A DNA stretch of 64,000 nt from JBEDUK01 sp963781595 (GTDB lineage Bacteria; Actinomycetota; UBA4738). The notes under the pieces were generated by a model. The model searched no databases and was not told where the DNA came from. It saw nothing but the letters and a program-made list of their open reading frames with translations. The stretch spans positions 2,790,001 through 2,854,000 of the forward strand of contig CAWAGG010000006.1 of the NCBI GenBank assembly GCA_963781595.1, read 5' to 3'. A program made the translations under genes and the position numbers. Positions 25,582 to 34,137 of the stretch are shown piece after piece; position 1 is the first letter of the stretch; every line of letters starts with the position of its first letter.

Positions 25582-25955
25582 CGCATCCGGTCCCTTCCGA
25601 AGGTGGAGCTCGGGCTGTCGCGCGAGCGGCTCGGCGCCCGCCGAGGCGACGATCCGAGCGCGCCGGCGGTCCGCAGAAGTATGTCAGAAGCTCACACTCG
25701 AACCGTCGCGGATGTGACAGACGCCCGTGGAGATTCCGCGTAGGTTCCGACAAGGGCCGGTGCGCCCCGGGAAGCGTTCGGCACGGCGTCCGTCCACGAG
25801 GCCCGTCCACAGGGGCCCCTTCGGCCCGCGATGCGAACGAGTGCCGCTCGCCGAGGTTCGCTGTTGAGCGACGCTGCTCGACAGCTCCGAGCGCCCGGGC
25901 TCGCGCGGGAAGCGGGCACCCGCGCGGCCCGGGCCCCATCTCCTAGCGGCGTCAC
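25582..25955. other. Gene-free stretch between the Crp-type regulator and guaA
   Basis: About 370 bases with no believable reading frame on either strand. It must hold the Crp-type gene's promoter. An outward-facing pair TCACA (25692-25696) and TGTGA (25713-25717) is present but is not a Crp-type operator. I see nothing else in it. Confidence 0.6.
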
Positions 25956-25984
25956 GGCGGGCGCGCCGGCTCGGCGCGCCCGCC
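25956..25984 (-). terminator. Strong GC hairpin directly after guaA
   Basis: GGCGGGCGCGCC (25956-25967) and GGCGCGCCCGCC (25973-25984) form a perfect 12-bp stem with a GGCTC loop that abuts the guaA stop codon. There is no T-run, as is common for high-GC actinobacterial terminators. Confidence 0.7.
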
Positions 25985-27532
25985 TCATTCCCACTCGATC
26001 GTGCCGGGGGGCTTCGACGTGACGTCGAACGCCACCCGATTGACGCCCGCGACCTCGGCGACGATGCGGTTCGAGATGCGATCCAGGACCTCGTACGGCA
26101 GGCGCGCCCAGTCGGCCGTCATCGCGTCCTCGCTCGTCACCGCGCGGACGATCACGGGATTCTGGTAGGTCCTGGCATCGCCCATCACCCCGACGCTCTG
26201 GACGCCGGCCAGCAGCACCGCGAACGCCTGCCACAACGCGCCGTGCAGGTCGACGCGCCGCAGTTCCTCCTGAACGATCGCGTCGGCGCCGCGGACGGCT
26301 CGCAGGCGATCGGCCGTGACCTCGCCGACGATCCGGACCGCGAGCCCCGGCCCGGGGAACGGCTGGCGCCACACGATCTCCTCGGGCAGCCCCAGGTCCT
26401 CGCCGACGCGCCGGACCTCGTCCTTGAACAGGTCGCGGAGCGGTTCGATCAGCTCGAAGTCCATGTCCTCCGGGAGCCCGCCGACGTTGTGGTGGCTCTT
26501 GATCTTCGCCGCGGTCCGCGAGCCGCTCTCGATCACGTCCGGGTACAGCGTCCCCTGGACGAGGAACCGCGCGTCCCGGCCCAGCTCGCGCGCCTGCTCC
26601 TCGAAGACGCGGATGAACGTCTCGCCGATGATCTTCCGCTTCGCCTCCGGGTCGGTGACGCCGGCGAGCTTCGTCAGGAACAGCTCCTCGCGGTCCAGAT
26701 GGATCAGCGGCACCTGCAGGTGCCGGCCGAACGTCTCCACGACCTGCTCGCCCTCACCGGTGCGCATCAGCCCGGTGTCGACGAACACGCACGTCAGGTT
26801 CTTGCCGATCGCCCGGTAGACGAGGAGCGCGGCGACGGCCGAGTCGACCCCGCCGGACAGTGCGCAGATCGCGTTGCCGTCGCCGACCTGGTGGCGGACC
26901 CGTTCGACCGCGCGCTCGATCACGTTCGTCGGCGTCCACTCCGGAAGCAGGTCGCACGCGTCGTACAGGAAGCGCTTCAGGATGTCCTGGCCGTGGGGCG
27001 TGTGCGCGACCTCCGGATGGAACTGCACCGCGTAGAGCCCGCGGGACGGGTCCTCCATGGCGGCGACCGGGATCGCGTCCGTCGACGCCGTGACGGCGAA
27101 CCCGTCCGGCGCGGCGACCACGTGGTCCGTGTGGCTCATCCAGACGGTGTCCGTCGCAGGTAGGTCGTGCAGGACGCGGCTCTCGACATCGTCAGTCAGC
27201 CTTACCATCGTGCGGCCGTACTCGCGGACGCCGGAAGGTTCGACCTCGCCGCCGAGCGCCTGCGCCATGGCCTGCTGCCCGTAGCAGATCCCGAGGACCG
27301 GCACGCCGAGCTCGAGGAACGCCGGGTTCAGCGCGGGGGCGCCCTCCTCGTAGACGGAGGCCGGGCCTCCGGAGAGGATCAGCCCGGCCGGGCGGCGGGC
27401 TTCGATGTCGGACACCGTCGCGTCGAACGGAACGATCTCCGAGTACACGTGCGCCTCGCGGACCCGCCGCGCGATCAGCTGCGCGTACTGTGCCCCGAAG
27501 TCGACGACGAGTACCGCGCGGGGTTCGGTCAT
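25985..27532 (-). CDS. guaA: GMP synthase (glutamine-hydrolysing)
   Basis: GuaA aminates XMP to GMP. The N-terminal class I glutaminase has its nucleophile Cys83 in GICYGQQ and the His/Glu pair in QFHPEV. The ATP pyrophosphatase domain carries the P-loop ALSGGVDSAV, and the dimerisation domain ends in the family C-terminus VTSKPPGTIEWE. The 515-residue length is standard. The ATG at 27532 is preceded by the guaB3-like gene 15 bases upstream on the same strand, so IMP oxidation and XMP amination are encoded together. A strong hairpin follows the stop. Confidence 0.96.
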   Translation of the reverse strand: MTEPRAVLVVDFGAQYAQLIARRVREAHVYSEIVPFDATVSDIEARRPAGLILSGGPASVYEEGAPALNPAFLELGVPVLGICYGQQAMAQALGGEVEPSGVREYGRTMVRLTDDVESRVLHDLPATDTVWMSHTDHVVAAPDGFAVTASTDAIPVAAMEDPSRGLYAVQFHPEVAHTPHGQDILKRFLYDACDLLPEWTPTNVIERAVERVRHQVGDGNAICALSGGVDSAVAALLVYRAIGKNLTCVFVDTGLMRTGEGEQVVETFGRHLQVPLIHLDREELFLTKLAGVTDPEAKRKIIGETFIRVFEEQARELGRDARFLVQGTLYPDVIESGSRTAAKIKSHHNVGGLPEDMDFELIEPLRDLFKDEVRRVGEDLGLPEEIVWRQPFPGPGLAVRIVGEVTADRLRAVRGADAIVQEELRRVDLHGALWQAFAVLLAGVQSVGVMGDARTYQNPVIVRAVTSEDAMTADWARLPYEVLDRISNRIVAEVAGVNRVAFDVTSKPPGTIEWE

Positions 27533-27547
27533 GGCGCCCGCCTCAGC

Positions 27548-28708
27548 TCAGTGGCCCATACCGACGCGCTGCTGCGTCTGGTAGGCCTTCCCCTCCGTCT
27601 TGATCGAGGGTGCGATCACGAGCTCGGCCTTCTGGAACTCCTTGATCGTCGCGTAGCCGGTCGTCGCCATCGACGTCGCCAGCGCGCCGAACAGGTTGAA
27701 CGTGCCGTCGTTCTCGTGAGCCGGGCCACGCAGGATCTCCTCCATCGACGCGACCTGCTGGGTCTTCACGCGGGCGCCGCGCGGCAGCGACGGGTGGAAC
27801 GTCGCCATCCCCCAGTGGTAGCCGCGCCCGGGCGACTCGTACGCGCGCGTCAGCGGCGAGCCGATCATGACGGCGTCCGCCCCGCACGCGATCGCCTTCG
27901 CGATGTCGCCGCCCGTCCGCATGCCGCCGTCGGCGATCACGTGGCAGTACCGGCTGGTCTCGTGCAGGTGCTCGCGACGCGCCGCGGCCGCGTCGGCGAT
28001 CGCCGTCGCCTGCGGGACCCCGACGCCGAGGACGCCGCGCGTCGTGCACGCGTTCCCCGGCCCGACGCCGACCAGCACGCCGACCGCCCCGGTGCGCATC
28101 AGGTGCAGCGCGGTCGCGTACGACGCGCACCCGCCGACGATCACGGGAAGGTCGAAGCGTGCGATGAATTCCTTGAGGTTGAGCGGTTCGGTCCGCGTCG
28201 AGACGTGCTCGGCGGATACGACGGTCCCCTGGATCACCAGCAGGTCGAGGCCGGCCGCGAGCACCGCCGGCGCGTACGTCGCGACGCGCTGCGGGGTGAG
28301 CGAGGCGCAGGAGACGACCCCGGCCTCCTTGACCTCCTCGATCCGGCGGCCGATCAGCTCGTCCTTGATCGGTTCGCGGTAGAGGTCCTGCATCCGGCGC
28401 GTGGCCTTCTCGTCCGGGAGCTCCGCGATCTCCTCGTAGATCGGCTCCGGGTCCTCGTAGCGCGTCCAGAGGCCCTCGAGGTTCAGGCACGCGAGGCCGC
28501 CGAGCTTGCCCACGAGCGCCGCCGTGGCCGGCGAGACCGCCGCATCCATCGCCGCCGCCATCAGCGGCAGGTCGAACGTGTACGCGTCGATCTCCCAGGA
28601 GATGTCCACGTCGTCGGGGTCGCGCGTCCGCCTGGAGGGGACGATCGCGACCTCGTCGAACCCGTACGCGCGCCGTGCCGTCTTGCCGATGCCGATCTCG
28701 ATCTCCAC
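27548..28708 (-). CDS. guaB3: GuaB3-family IMP dehydrogenase-related protein
   Basis: A 386-residue TIM-barrel protein of the GuaB3 branch of the IMP dehydrogenase/GMP reductase superfamily. It lacks the CBS insertion of GuaB. The catalytic Cys lies in GPGNACTTRGVLG, matching the family GxGxxCxTR loop, and the phosphate site IADGGMRTGGDIAKA and the GSPLTRAYESPGRGYHWG segment are present. The N-terminus EIEIGIGKTARRAYGFDE is characteristic of the actinobacterial GuaB3. NAD-dependent IMP oxidation is the likely activity given the guaA neighbour; older annotation treated the group as uncertain. No canonical GuaB is in the window. A long hairpin lies 37 bases upstream of the ATG. Confidence 0.85.
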   Translation of the reverse strand: MEIEIGIGKTARRAYGFDEVAIVPSRRTRDPDDVDISWEIDAYTFDLPLMAAAMDAAVSPATAALVGKLGGLACLNLEGLWTRYEDPEPIYEEIAELPDEKATRRMQDLYREPIKDELIGRRIEEVKEAGVVSCASLTPQRVATYAPAVLAAGLDLLVIQGTVVSAEHVSTRTEPLNLKEFIARFDLPVIVGGCASYATALHLMRTGAVGVLVGVGPGNACTTRGVLGVGVPQATAIADAAAARREHLHETSRYCHVIADGGMRTGGDIAKAIACGADAVMIGSPLTRAYESPGRGYHWGMATFHPSLPRGARVKTQQVASMEEILRGPAHENDGTFNLFGALATSMATTGYATIKEFQKAELVIAPSIKTEGKAYQTQQRVGMGH

Positions 28709-28744
28709 TAGGCCTCCCGGATCTCGTTCGCACCGAACCGTCCC

Positions 28745-28792
28745 GGAAGCAGCGAACGCCCGCCCGGGGAAGGGCAGGCGTTCGAGGCTTCC
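28745..28792 (-). terminator. Long interrupted hairpin between the propeller gene and guaB3
   Basis: GGAAGC (28745-28750) pairs with GCTTCC (28787-28792), GAACGCC (28754-28760) with GGCGTTC (28777-28783) and GCCC (28762-28765) with GGGC (28772-28775). The arms are separated by a 3x3 internal loop and one mismatch. It may terminate the propeller gene or structure the guaB3 leader. Confidence 0.5.
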
Positions 28793-28837
28793 ATGTGGGA
28801 ATGCTACACGCCGCTCCGGGTTCGGGCGGTACGAGCG

Positions 28838-30193
28838 TCAGCCGCCCAGGTCGAATACGTAGATCCGGCCCTGGGAGTCTTCGGGGAAGGACTTGTCGGC
28901 GCTCCCGACATAGACCATGCCGTTCACGACGGTCGGCGACGAGTTGACGATCGAGTCGTTCGTCATGCCGCTCCAGAGCTCGTCGCAGACGAACGACCCG
29001 CACGGCTTCGTGCTCCACGCGAGGACCTGCGCGGTGTTCCGGCCGGCGAAGACCACCCCGTGCGCCACCGTCGGGGAGGACGCGATCGATGCCTGCGCTC
29101 CGGAGCCGAAGTCGAGGTAGAGCGGCCCGCACGTCGATGCGCCGCATCCCTGAGCGTCGAAGACCCCGAGCTCGGACTCGACGCCGATGAAGACCTGACC
29201 CTTGTACACGGCGGGGGACCCGCCGAAGAACGACTGTTCGCCCTGGTACTGGCCCAACCAGAGGGGCTGACAGGTCGGGTGGCCGCACCCCCCCACCCCG
29301 AAGGCGGCGAGCGCGTGCTGAGACCCGATGTAGATCGTGTCGCCCACGACCGCTGGGGTCGACTCGAACACCGCGTAGCCGATCCGACCCACCCATGCGG
29401 GCCGGCACGACTTCTTCCCGCAGCCGGCGGCGTCGAACGCGTAGAGGTTCCCGTCGTCGGAGCCGACCAGGACCTGGCCGCCGTCGACCGTCGGGGTCGA
29501 CTCGATCGTCCCGCCGGTGGCGCCGGTCCACGACGGCTTGCACGTCTTCTTCCCGCACCCGTCCGCGGGGAACGCGTAGAGCCTGCCGTCGAAGGCGCCC
29601 ACGAAGACAGAGCCGTCCGACACGGTCGGGGACGAGTCGAGGATCGGATCCTTGCCGGCGAGGCCCCTCCAGAGCGGCTTGCAGACCGGCTTGCCGCACC
29701 CGTTCGCGTCGAACGCGTTCAGCTTGCCGTCGTTCGAGTCGAACGACGTCTGCGAGCCGACGTAGACGATGCCGTCCGCCACGGTCGGCGAGTCGACGAT
29801 CTGCGCGAGCGAGGTCGAACGCCACAGGGGCGTCGTGCACAGCGACTGGCCGCAGCCGGCCGCGGGGTACGCCCAGAGCGTCCCGTCGATCGAGCCGATG
29901 TAGACGACGCCGTCCACAACCGCGGGCGAGGATGAGAACACGAGGCGGCCCAGCTGCGCCTGCCATGCCAGACCCAGCGACGCCACGGTCTTCCGTGAGA
30001 TCGTCTTCTCGAAGGGGTTGACGCCCGTGTGCGCGTCGTCGAACCGGAAATGCGGCCAGTCGACGTGCTTCGCGGGAAGCCGCGGCATCCGAGCCGCGAC
30101 GGCCGGCGGGACCCAGGCGACCGGACCCGAGAGGACAACGGCCGCGCACGTGACGAGCGCTGCGGCCTTCCCTGCGGAGCGGATCGGCTTCAC
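28838..30193 (-). CDS. Secreted PQQ-like beta-propeller with a Cys pair in every blade
   Basis: A 451-residue exported protein. The N-terminus (MKPIRSAGKAAALVTCAAVV) with a hydrophobic core and an Ala-rich region to about residue 35 is a Sec signal peptide. The rest is seven PQQ/WD-like blades, each with a SSPTV..G.VYVGS..G.LYAFDA core. Each blade is followed by a C-G-x3-C loop: GCGQSLC, GCGKPVC, GCGKKTC, GCGKKSC, GCGHPTC, GCGASTC and PCGSFVC. Seven such loops suggest seven disulfides in the extracytoplasmic fold. No catalytic residues for a quinoprotein dehydrogenase are evident, so it is more likely a binding or scaffold protein. It is monocistronic, between cysC and guaB3. Confidence 0.82.
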   Translation of the reverse strand: MKPIRSAGKAAALVTCAAVVLSGPVAWVPPAVAARMPRLPAKHVDWPHFRFDDAHTGVNPFEKTISRKTVASLGLAWQAQLGRLVFSSSPAVVDGVVYIGSIDGTLWAYPAAGCGQSLCTTPLWRSTSLAQIVDSPTVADGIVYVGSQTSFDSNDGKLNAFDANGCGKPVCKPLWRGLAGKDPILDSSPTVSDGSVFVGAFDGRLYAFPADGCGKKTCKPSWTGATGGTIESTPTVDGGQVLVGSDDGNLYAFDAAGCGKKSCRPAWVGRIGYAVFESTPAVVGDTIYIGSQHALAAFGVGGCGHPTCQPLWLGQYQGEQSFFGGSPAVYKGQVFIGVESELGVFDAQGCGASTCGPLYLDFGSGAQASIASSPTVAHGVVFAGRNTAQVLAWSTKPCGSFVCDELWSGMTNDSIVNSSPTVVNGMVYVGSADKSFPEDSQGRIYVFDLGG

Positions 30194-30263
30194 GGGCGCC
30201 CCCTCGTGGTCACGGATGCCCGGTACTACGCGCGCGGGGTGACGCCGGATCTGGCCCAGCCGG

Positions 30264-30917
30264 TCAGTTCTCGCGCTCGGCCGACGAGTGCCGATCCGCG
30301 AGGTGCGTCCCGATCGCGCCGTCCAGGTCGGTGAGCCCGGAGTGGGAGTTCGAACGACCGGCGAGGCGCCGGGTCTCCCCGATGTAGCCCATCGCGCCGA
30401 GCCGATCCAGGATCTCCTGCAGCGACTCGTCGGGGGTCTCGTTCATCGTGTCGACGTAGATCTCCGGGCTGGAGGGCGCCTCGTACGGGTCGTCGACGCC
30501 GGTGAAGCCGGTGATCTCACCGGCGAACGCCTTCTGGTACAAGCCCTTGACGTCGCGGTTCGCGCACTCCTCGACCGTCGCGTGGACGTGGATCTCGACG
30601 AAGTCCTTGATCATCGCCCGGCACTGGTTCCGCGCGTCCCGGTACGGCGAGATGGCCGAGACGAGCGTCGCCACGCCGTTGCGGGTGAGCAGGTTCGCGA
30701 CGAACCCGATCCGCAGGATGTTCGTGTCGCGATCCTCGCGGCTGAACCCGAGGCCCTTGCTCAGGTTCGTCCGTACGACGTCACCGTCCAGGAGCTCGAC
30801 CTTCTTGTCGCGGTCGCGCAGCTCGTGGAAGAGCATCTCGGCGAGCGTCGACTTCCCCGCGCCGGAGAGGCCGGTGAACCAGATCGTGACGCCGCGTTCG
30901 TCGAAGTGGTCGCTCAT
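30264..30917 (-). CDS. cysC: Adenylylsulfate (APS) kinase
   Basis: APS kinase phosphorylates APS to PAPS, the sulfate donor for sulfotransferases or for assimilation. The P-loop is GLSGAGKST (16-24), followed by VELLDGDVVRTNL and the lid region YRDARNQCRAMI. Residues 150-175 (GFTGVDDPYEAPSSPEI) are the usual APS-site segment. At 217 residues it has about 30 extra C-terminal residues that are not part of the fold. The ATG at 30917 overlaps the upstream phosphatase-fold gene as ATGA; a longer frame is a shadow. No ATP sulfurylase or PAPS reductase is nearby, which hints at a role in sulfation rather than bulk assimilation. Confidence 0.9.
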   Translation of the reverse strand: MSDHFDERGVTIWFTGLSGAGKSTLAEMLFHELRDRDKKVELLDGDVVRTNLSKGLGFSREDRDTNILRIGFVANLLTRNGVATLVSAISPYRDARNQCRAMIKDFVEIHVHATVEECANRDVKGLYQKAFAGEITGFTGVDDPYEAPSSPEIYVDTMNETPDESLQEILDRLGAMGYIGETRRLAGRSNSHSGLTDLDGAIGTHLADRHSSAEREN

Positions 30918-32308
30918 GACAGGAAGCTCCTTCCGACGGCGCCCTCGGGCGCCGGGATGCCGTAGATGGACAGGATCGACGGGCCGACGTCGACCAGGTT
31001 CAGGCCCTCGACCCGTCCGGTCCGCTGGCCGGGAAGCCCGGCCAGGGCGAACACGCCCGTGCGGTCGTGGTTCGCCCCGTCCGGACCGGTGTCGTTCTCG
31101 TAGGTGAAGATCTCGCCCGTACCCACCTGGCCGACCGAGCGCCATTCGAGGTCGCCGAAGTACACGATCAGGTCGGGCGCCACGCCCCGGACCTCGGGGT
31201 AGACGTCCTGCGGCTTGATCACGCGCGTGTTGAGGCTCTCGCCGTCTGGGCCGAGCATCGCCTCGAGCTTCGCGATCAGCTCGTCGCGCGTCTGCTCGTA
31301 GCGGGACGGCTCGACGATGCCGCCGGGCTCACGGCCCTTGACGTTGATGAAGCACCGTCCGTAGTACCCGCCGTCGCCCCACGCGATCGTCCTGGACCAG
31401 TCGATCGGGGCCTTCGCGATCGGGGTCGGCTGGGTGACCGGCTCGGTGAATGCGAGGTAGCCGTTCGCCGCGAGCCACTCGTTGAACCGCACGCCGCCGA
31501 TCATCGGCCGTGCGCCGTGGTCGCTCGCCAGGACGATCACCGCGTCGTCGGGCAGCGTCTCGATCAGCGCGCCGACCTCCGCGTCGAGCGCGCGGTAGTA
31601 GCGCTGGAACGCATCCTGGTACGGGTTGCCCTCGACGAACTTCGGATGCGCCGGGTCGAAGTACTGCCAGAACACGTGGTGCAGGCGGTCGGCGCCCATC
31701 TCGACCAGCATGAAGTAGTCCCAGGGCTTCGTCGTGACGAGCTGGCGCGCGACCTTGAAGCGGCGCTCGGTCATCTTGAAGACCTGGTCGAGCACGAAGT
31801 CCATGCCCTGCTCGCGGTAGTTCGGGATGTCGAAGATGTAGTCCTCGCCGTCCAGGATCGTCTTGACCTCGGCGCCGAGCTCCTCGGGATACGTGAAGCT
31901 CTCGGCCGACGGCGGCGTGAGGAAGCACGAGACGCGCCAGCCGTTCAGCGGCCTCGCGGGGTAGCTCGGCGGGACCCCGATCAGCAGCGAAAGCTTGCCC
32001 TGTTCGCCCAACAGGTCCCAGACCGCGGGCTCCTTCACGGCGAGGCTCGTGGCGATCGACAGGCCGTCGTAGGTCGTGTCCTTGCGGTTCCGCATCCCGT
32101 AGATCGCGAGCTGGCCCGGCGTCTTACCGGTCATCGCGCAGGCCCAGGCGGGGATCGTGATCGGTGGCGTGATGCTGGCGAGGTCGCCGTACATCCCCCG
32201 CTGCATCAGCGCGTTGATGTTCGGGATCTCATCGGAGAGGCGGTCGAAGATCAGCTGCGGTGTCGCGCAGTCGATCCCGATGACCGCGACGCGTGGTCCT
32301 TGCTGCAC
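30914..32308 (-). CDS. Alkaline-phosphatase-fold phosphodiesterase/nucleotide pyrophosphatase
   Basis: A 464-residue protein of the type I phosphodiesterase/nucleotide pyrophosphatase group in the alkaline phosphatase superfamily. The N-terminal metal-binding Asp13 is in VIGIDCATPQL, the nucleophile Thr region in ITPPITIPAWACAMTG, and later ligands are DRLHHVFW, VLASDHGARPM and ANHDRTGVF. There is no signal peptide, so it is cytoplasmic. It starts with GTG at 32308 behind GAGGGAG and overlaps cysC by four bases. Genes like this often accompany APS kinase and sulfotransferase genes and could remove PAP or hydrolyse nucleotide sulfates; the substrate is inference. Confidence 0.82.
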   Translation of the reverse strand: MQQGPRVAVIGIDCATPQLIFDRLSDEIPNINALMQRGMYGDLASITPPITIPAWACAMTGKTPGQLAIYGMRNRKDTTYDGLSIATSLAVKEPAVWDLLGEQGKLSLLIGVPPSYPARPLNGWRVSCFLTPPSAESFTYPEELGAEVKTILDGEDYIFDIPNYREQGMDFVLDQVFKMTERRFKVARQLVTTKPWDYFMLVEMGADRLHHVFWQYFDPAHPKFVEGNPYQDAFQRYYRALDAEVGALIETLPDDAVIVLASDHGARPMIGGVRFNEWLAANGYLAFTEPVTQPTPIAKAPIDWSRTIAWGDGGYYGRCFINVKGREPGGIVEPSRYEQTRDELIAKLEAMLGPDGESLNTRVIKPQDVYPEVRGVAPDLIVYFGDLEWRSVGQVGTGEIFTYENDTGPDGANHDRTGVFALAGLPGQRTGRVEGLNLVDVGPSILSIYGIPAPEGAVGRSFLS

Positions 32309-32449
32309 GGGCTCCCTCAGTTCGGTTCAGCTCGCTTCCGTTCTCCCCCGGCGACCCAGCCGTCGACGATGGCGGCCGATCATCGGGATCGCCCCGGCGT
32401 TCCCGTACCCACGCGCGGGTGTCGCAACCGCGCCTGGCCGGAGCGCCGG

Positions 32450-32455
32450 TATCGT
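32450..32455 (+). promoter_or_regulatory. Leaderless-type -10 box TATCGT of the MOSC gene
   Basis: TATCGT ends 9 bases before the ATG at 32465, with no Shine-Dalgarno in between. The same hexamer at the same spacing precedes the gene at 38906. Confidence 0.45.
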
Positions 32456-32464
32456 AACAGCCGC

Positions 32465-33256
32465 ATGTCGCCACCAGGGTCAGCGAAGACGGTCACGCGC
32501 ATCCAGGTCACGCCGGTGAAGGCGACGGCGTTGCGCTCGGTGGACGAGGTTCGGCTGGAGCCGTTCGGCATGCTGGAGAACCGGCGCTTCTACCTCGTCG
32601 ACGACGCTCGTCAGCTGGTCTCCGGTCCGAACCATGGCCCGCTCGTGCGGATCCGTTCGTCCTGGGATCCCTCGACCGAGGTGCTGCGCCTGGAGTTCCC
32701 GGACGGCTCGGCGGCGGAGGCAGTCGCCGACCGGGTCGTCGACGAGCAGCTCGTGACGAACTTCTACGGTCGCCCGGTCCGCGGGCATCCCGTCGACGGA
32801 CCGTTCTCCGAGGCGATCAGCGCCTGGTACGGCCGATCGGTCCTCGTGGCCCGGACCGACGAGCCCGGCGGCGCGAACGACGTGAAGACGCTGTCGTTGA
32901 TGTCGACCGCGTCGGCCGCGGATCTGGCGTCCTCGGCCGGGAGCTCGCATCCGCTGGAGACGCGGCGGTTCCGGATGCTGTTCGAACTCGACGGCTGCGA
33001 GCCGTTCGAGGAGGACACGTGGGACGGTCGGTTGCTGCGGCTCGGTTCGGCCGTGATCAGCGTCGGCGGGCAGATCCCGAGGTGCGCGGTGACGACGTAC
33101 GACCCCGACACGGGCGAGCGGGATTTCGGGACGCTGCACGCGATCAGGGAGTTCCGCGGCGTGAACGCAGACGGCAAGCTCCCGTTCGGCGTCTACGGCG
33201 AGGTGGTCGAACCAGGAACTGTGCGTGTCGGCGACGGCGCGGCTCTGGTCGGCTGA
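32465..33256 (+). CDS. MOSC-domain protein
   Basis: A 263-residue protein with an N-terminal MOSC_N beta-barrel (about 8-110; RIQVTPVKATALRSVDEV) and a C-terminal MOSC domain. The domain's conserved Cys appears in GGQIPRCAVTTYDPDTG, the position that binds sulfur in molybdenum cofactor sulfurases. Proteins of this type (YcbX/mARC-like) bind molybdenum cofactor and reduce N-hydroxylated compounds. The usual NADFRPN segment is replaced here by other sequence, so substrate claims would be unsafe. The ATG at 32465 is supported by TATCGT nine bases upstream. It is divergent from the cysC operon and followed by a hairpin containing its stop. Confidence 0.85.
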   Translation: MSPPGSAKTVTRIQVTPVKATALRSVDEVRLEPFGMLENRRFYLVDDARQLVSGPNHGPLVRIRSSWDPSTEVLRLEFPDGSAAEAVADRVVDEQLVTNFYGRPVRGHPVDGPFSEAISAWYGRSVLVARTDEPGGANDVKTLSLMSTASAADLASSAGSSHPLETRRFRMLFELDGCEPFEEDTWDGRLLRLGSAVISVGGQIPRCAVTTYDPDTGERDFGTLHAIREFRGVNADGKLPFGVYGEVVEPGTVRVGDGAALVG

Positions 33257-33273
33257 GGAAGGAACGACTCAGC
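33252..33273 (+). terminator. Hairpin containing the MOSC gene stop codon
   Basis: GCTGAG (33252-33257) and CTCAGC (33268-33273) form a 6-bp stem with a 10-base loop. The TGA stop (33254-33256) lies in the left arm. Confidence 0.35.
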
Positions 33274-33290
33274 ACCCCACCTGGCCCCGG

Positions 33291-34115
33291 TCAGAGACCG
33301 TTCCTGTCGAGGTGAGCAAGGACCAAGGGGAGGACGGCCTCAAGCGTGTCGGTACCGCCTCCGACGGGACTGAAGGCGTCGCCGTGGTCGAGACCGGGCA
33401 GGATGTGGAGTTCGACGCCGAGCGCGTCAGCGGTGTGGATCACGTCGTCGGGATCATCGAGCGCGCCGCAGTAGACGAGGGCCGGCGCGGTGATCCGTGA
33501 GAGATCGATCGCGAACCCTGAGTTCCGACCACCGATGTGCACCGCGGCGAGCGCCCTCGCGTCCTTGACCTCAGCGCAGTGCCGCCGATCCTCTTCCGGC
33601 ATGGCATACAGGTCACACAGTTGCTGCCAGTCCCCACGTGCGAGGGCCAGTGCCCAGGGTTCCGGGTCGGGGGGCGGTACCCAGGTCAGGTCCTCACCGC
33701 CGAGGATCACAGCCGTCACCCGATCGGGGAACTGGCTGGCGACGGCGCCTGCTAGGTTGGCTCCGCGTGAGTACCCCCACACGGCAGCCCGCTCGATCCT
33801 CGCGGAATCCATCGCCGCCACGATGTCATTCGCCACGTCGGGCCATCGATATGCGGCCGGGTCGTGGGGCTTGTCGCTCGAGCCGTGGCCGAGGGGATCG
33901 ACGCTGATGACCCGGCGGGTCGCCGCCAGCCGCTCGACATAACCGCAGTCCCTCCAGTCCGCGGCCGACATCGTGTAGCCCGGGATCAGCACCACGGGTT
34001 CGCCGGCCCCGGCGTCCTCGTAGCTGACGGTGTGACCACGTGACCGCGCGGTCTGAACGATCGGCGGTCGTTCGTCGCGCCCCTCCGGCTGGCTCCAGCT
34101 CGGGTAGCCGCGCAT
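33291..34115 (-). CDS. Alpha/beta hydrolase
   Basis: A 274-residue alpha/beta hydrolase. The oxyanion segment is VVLIPGYTMSAADW. The nucleophile Ser lies in WGYSRGANLAG, the acid in LVYCGALDDPDD and the catalytic His in LPGLDHGDAF. The closest functional label I can give is the general esterase/C-C hydrolase group. I choose the ATG at 34115 because TACGCT lies 7 bases before it, a leaderless-type start; an ATG 18 codons upstream would run through that promoter. The gene converges with the MOSC gene. No partner shares its strand closely. Confidence 0.82.
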   Translation of the reverse strand: MRGYPSWSQPEGRDERPPIVQTARSRGHTVSYEDAGAGEPVVLIPGYTMSAADWRDCGYVERLAATRRVISVDPLGHGSSDKPHDPAAYRWPDVANDIVAAMDSARIERAAVWGYSRGANLAGAVASQFPDRVTAVILGGEDLTWVPPPDPEPWALALARGDWQQLCDLYAMPEEDRRHCAEVKDARALAAVHIGGRNSGFAIDLSRITAPALVYCGALDDPDDVIHTADALGVELHILPGLDHGDAFSPVGGGTDTLEAVLPLVLAHLDRNGL

Positions 34116-34122
34116 CGATGGG

Positions 34123-34128
34123 AGCGTA
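34123..34128 (-). promoter_or_regulatory. Leaderless-type -10 box TACGCT of the alpha/beta hydrolase gene
   Basis: On the minus strand TACGCT ends 7 bases before the ATG at 34115. It lies in a 21-base stretch (34117-34137) that matches 36973-36993 at 18 of 21 positions. Confidence 0.4.
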
Positions 34129-34137
34129 GCATCACCC

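Noticed and set aside
25692..25717. TCACA and TGTGA half-sites upstream of the Crp-type gene as a Crp operator
   Set aside because: The half-sites face the wrong way (consensus is TGTGA then TCACA) and are 16 rather than 6 bases apart.
27543..30149. An 868-codon minus-strand frame running through guaB3 and the propeller gene
   Set aside because: It is another frame of those two genes; both real proteins have clear motifs, starts and normal lengths in their own frames.
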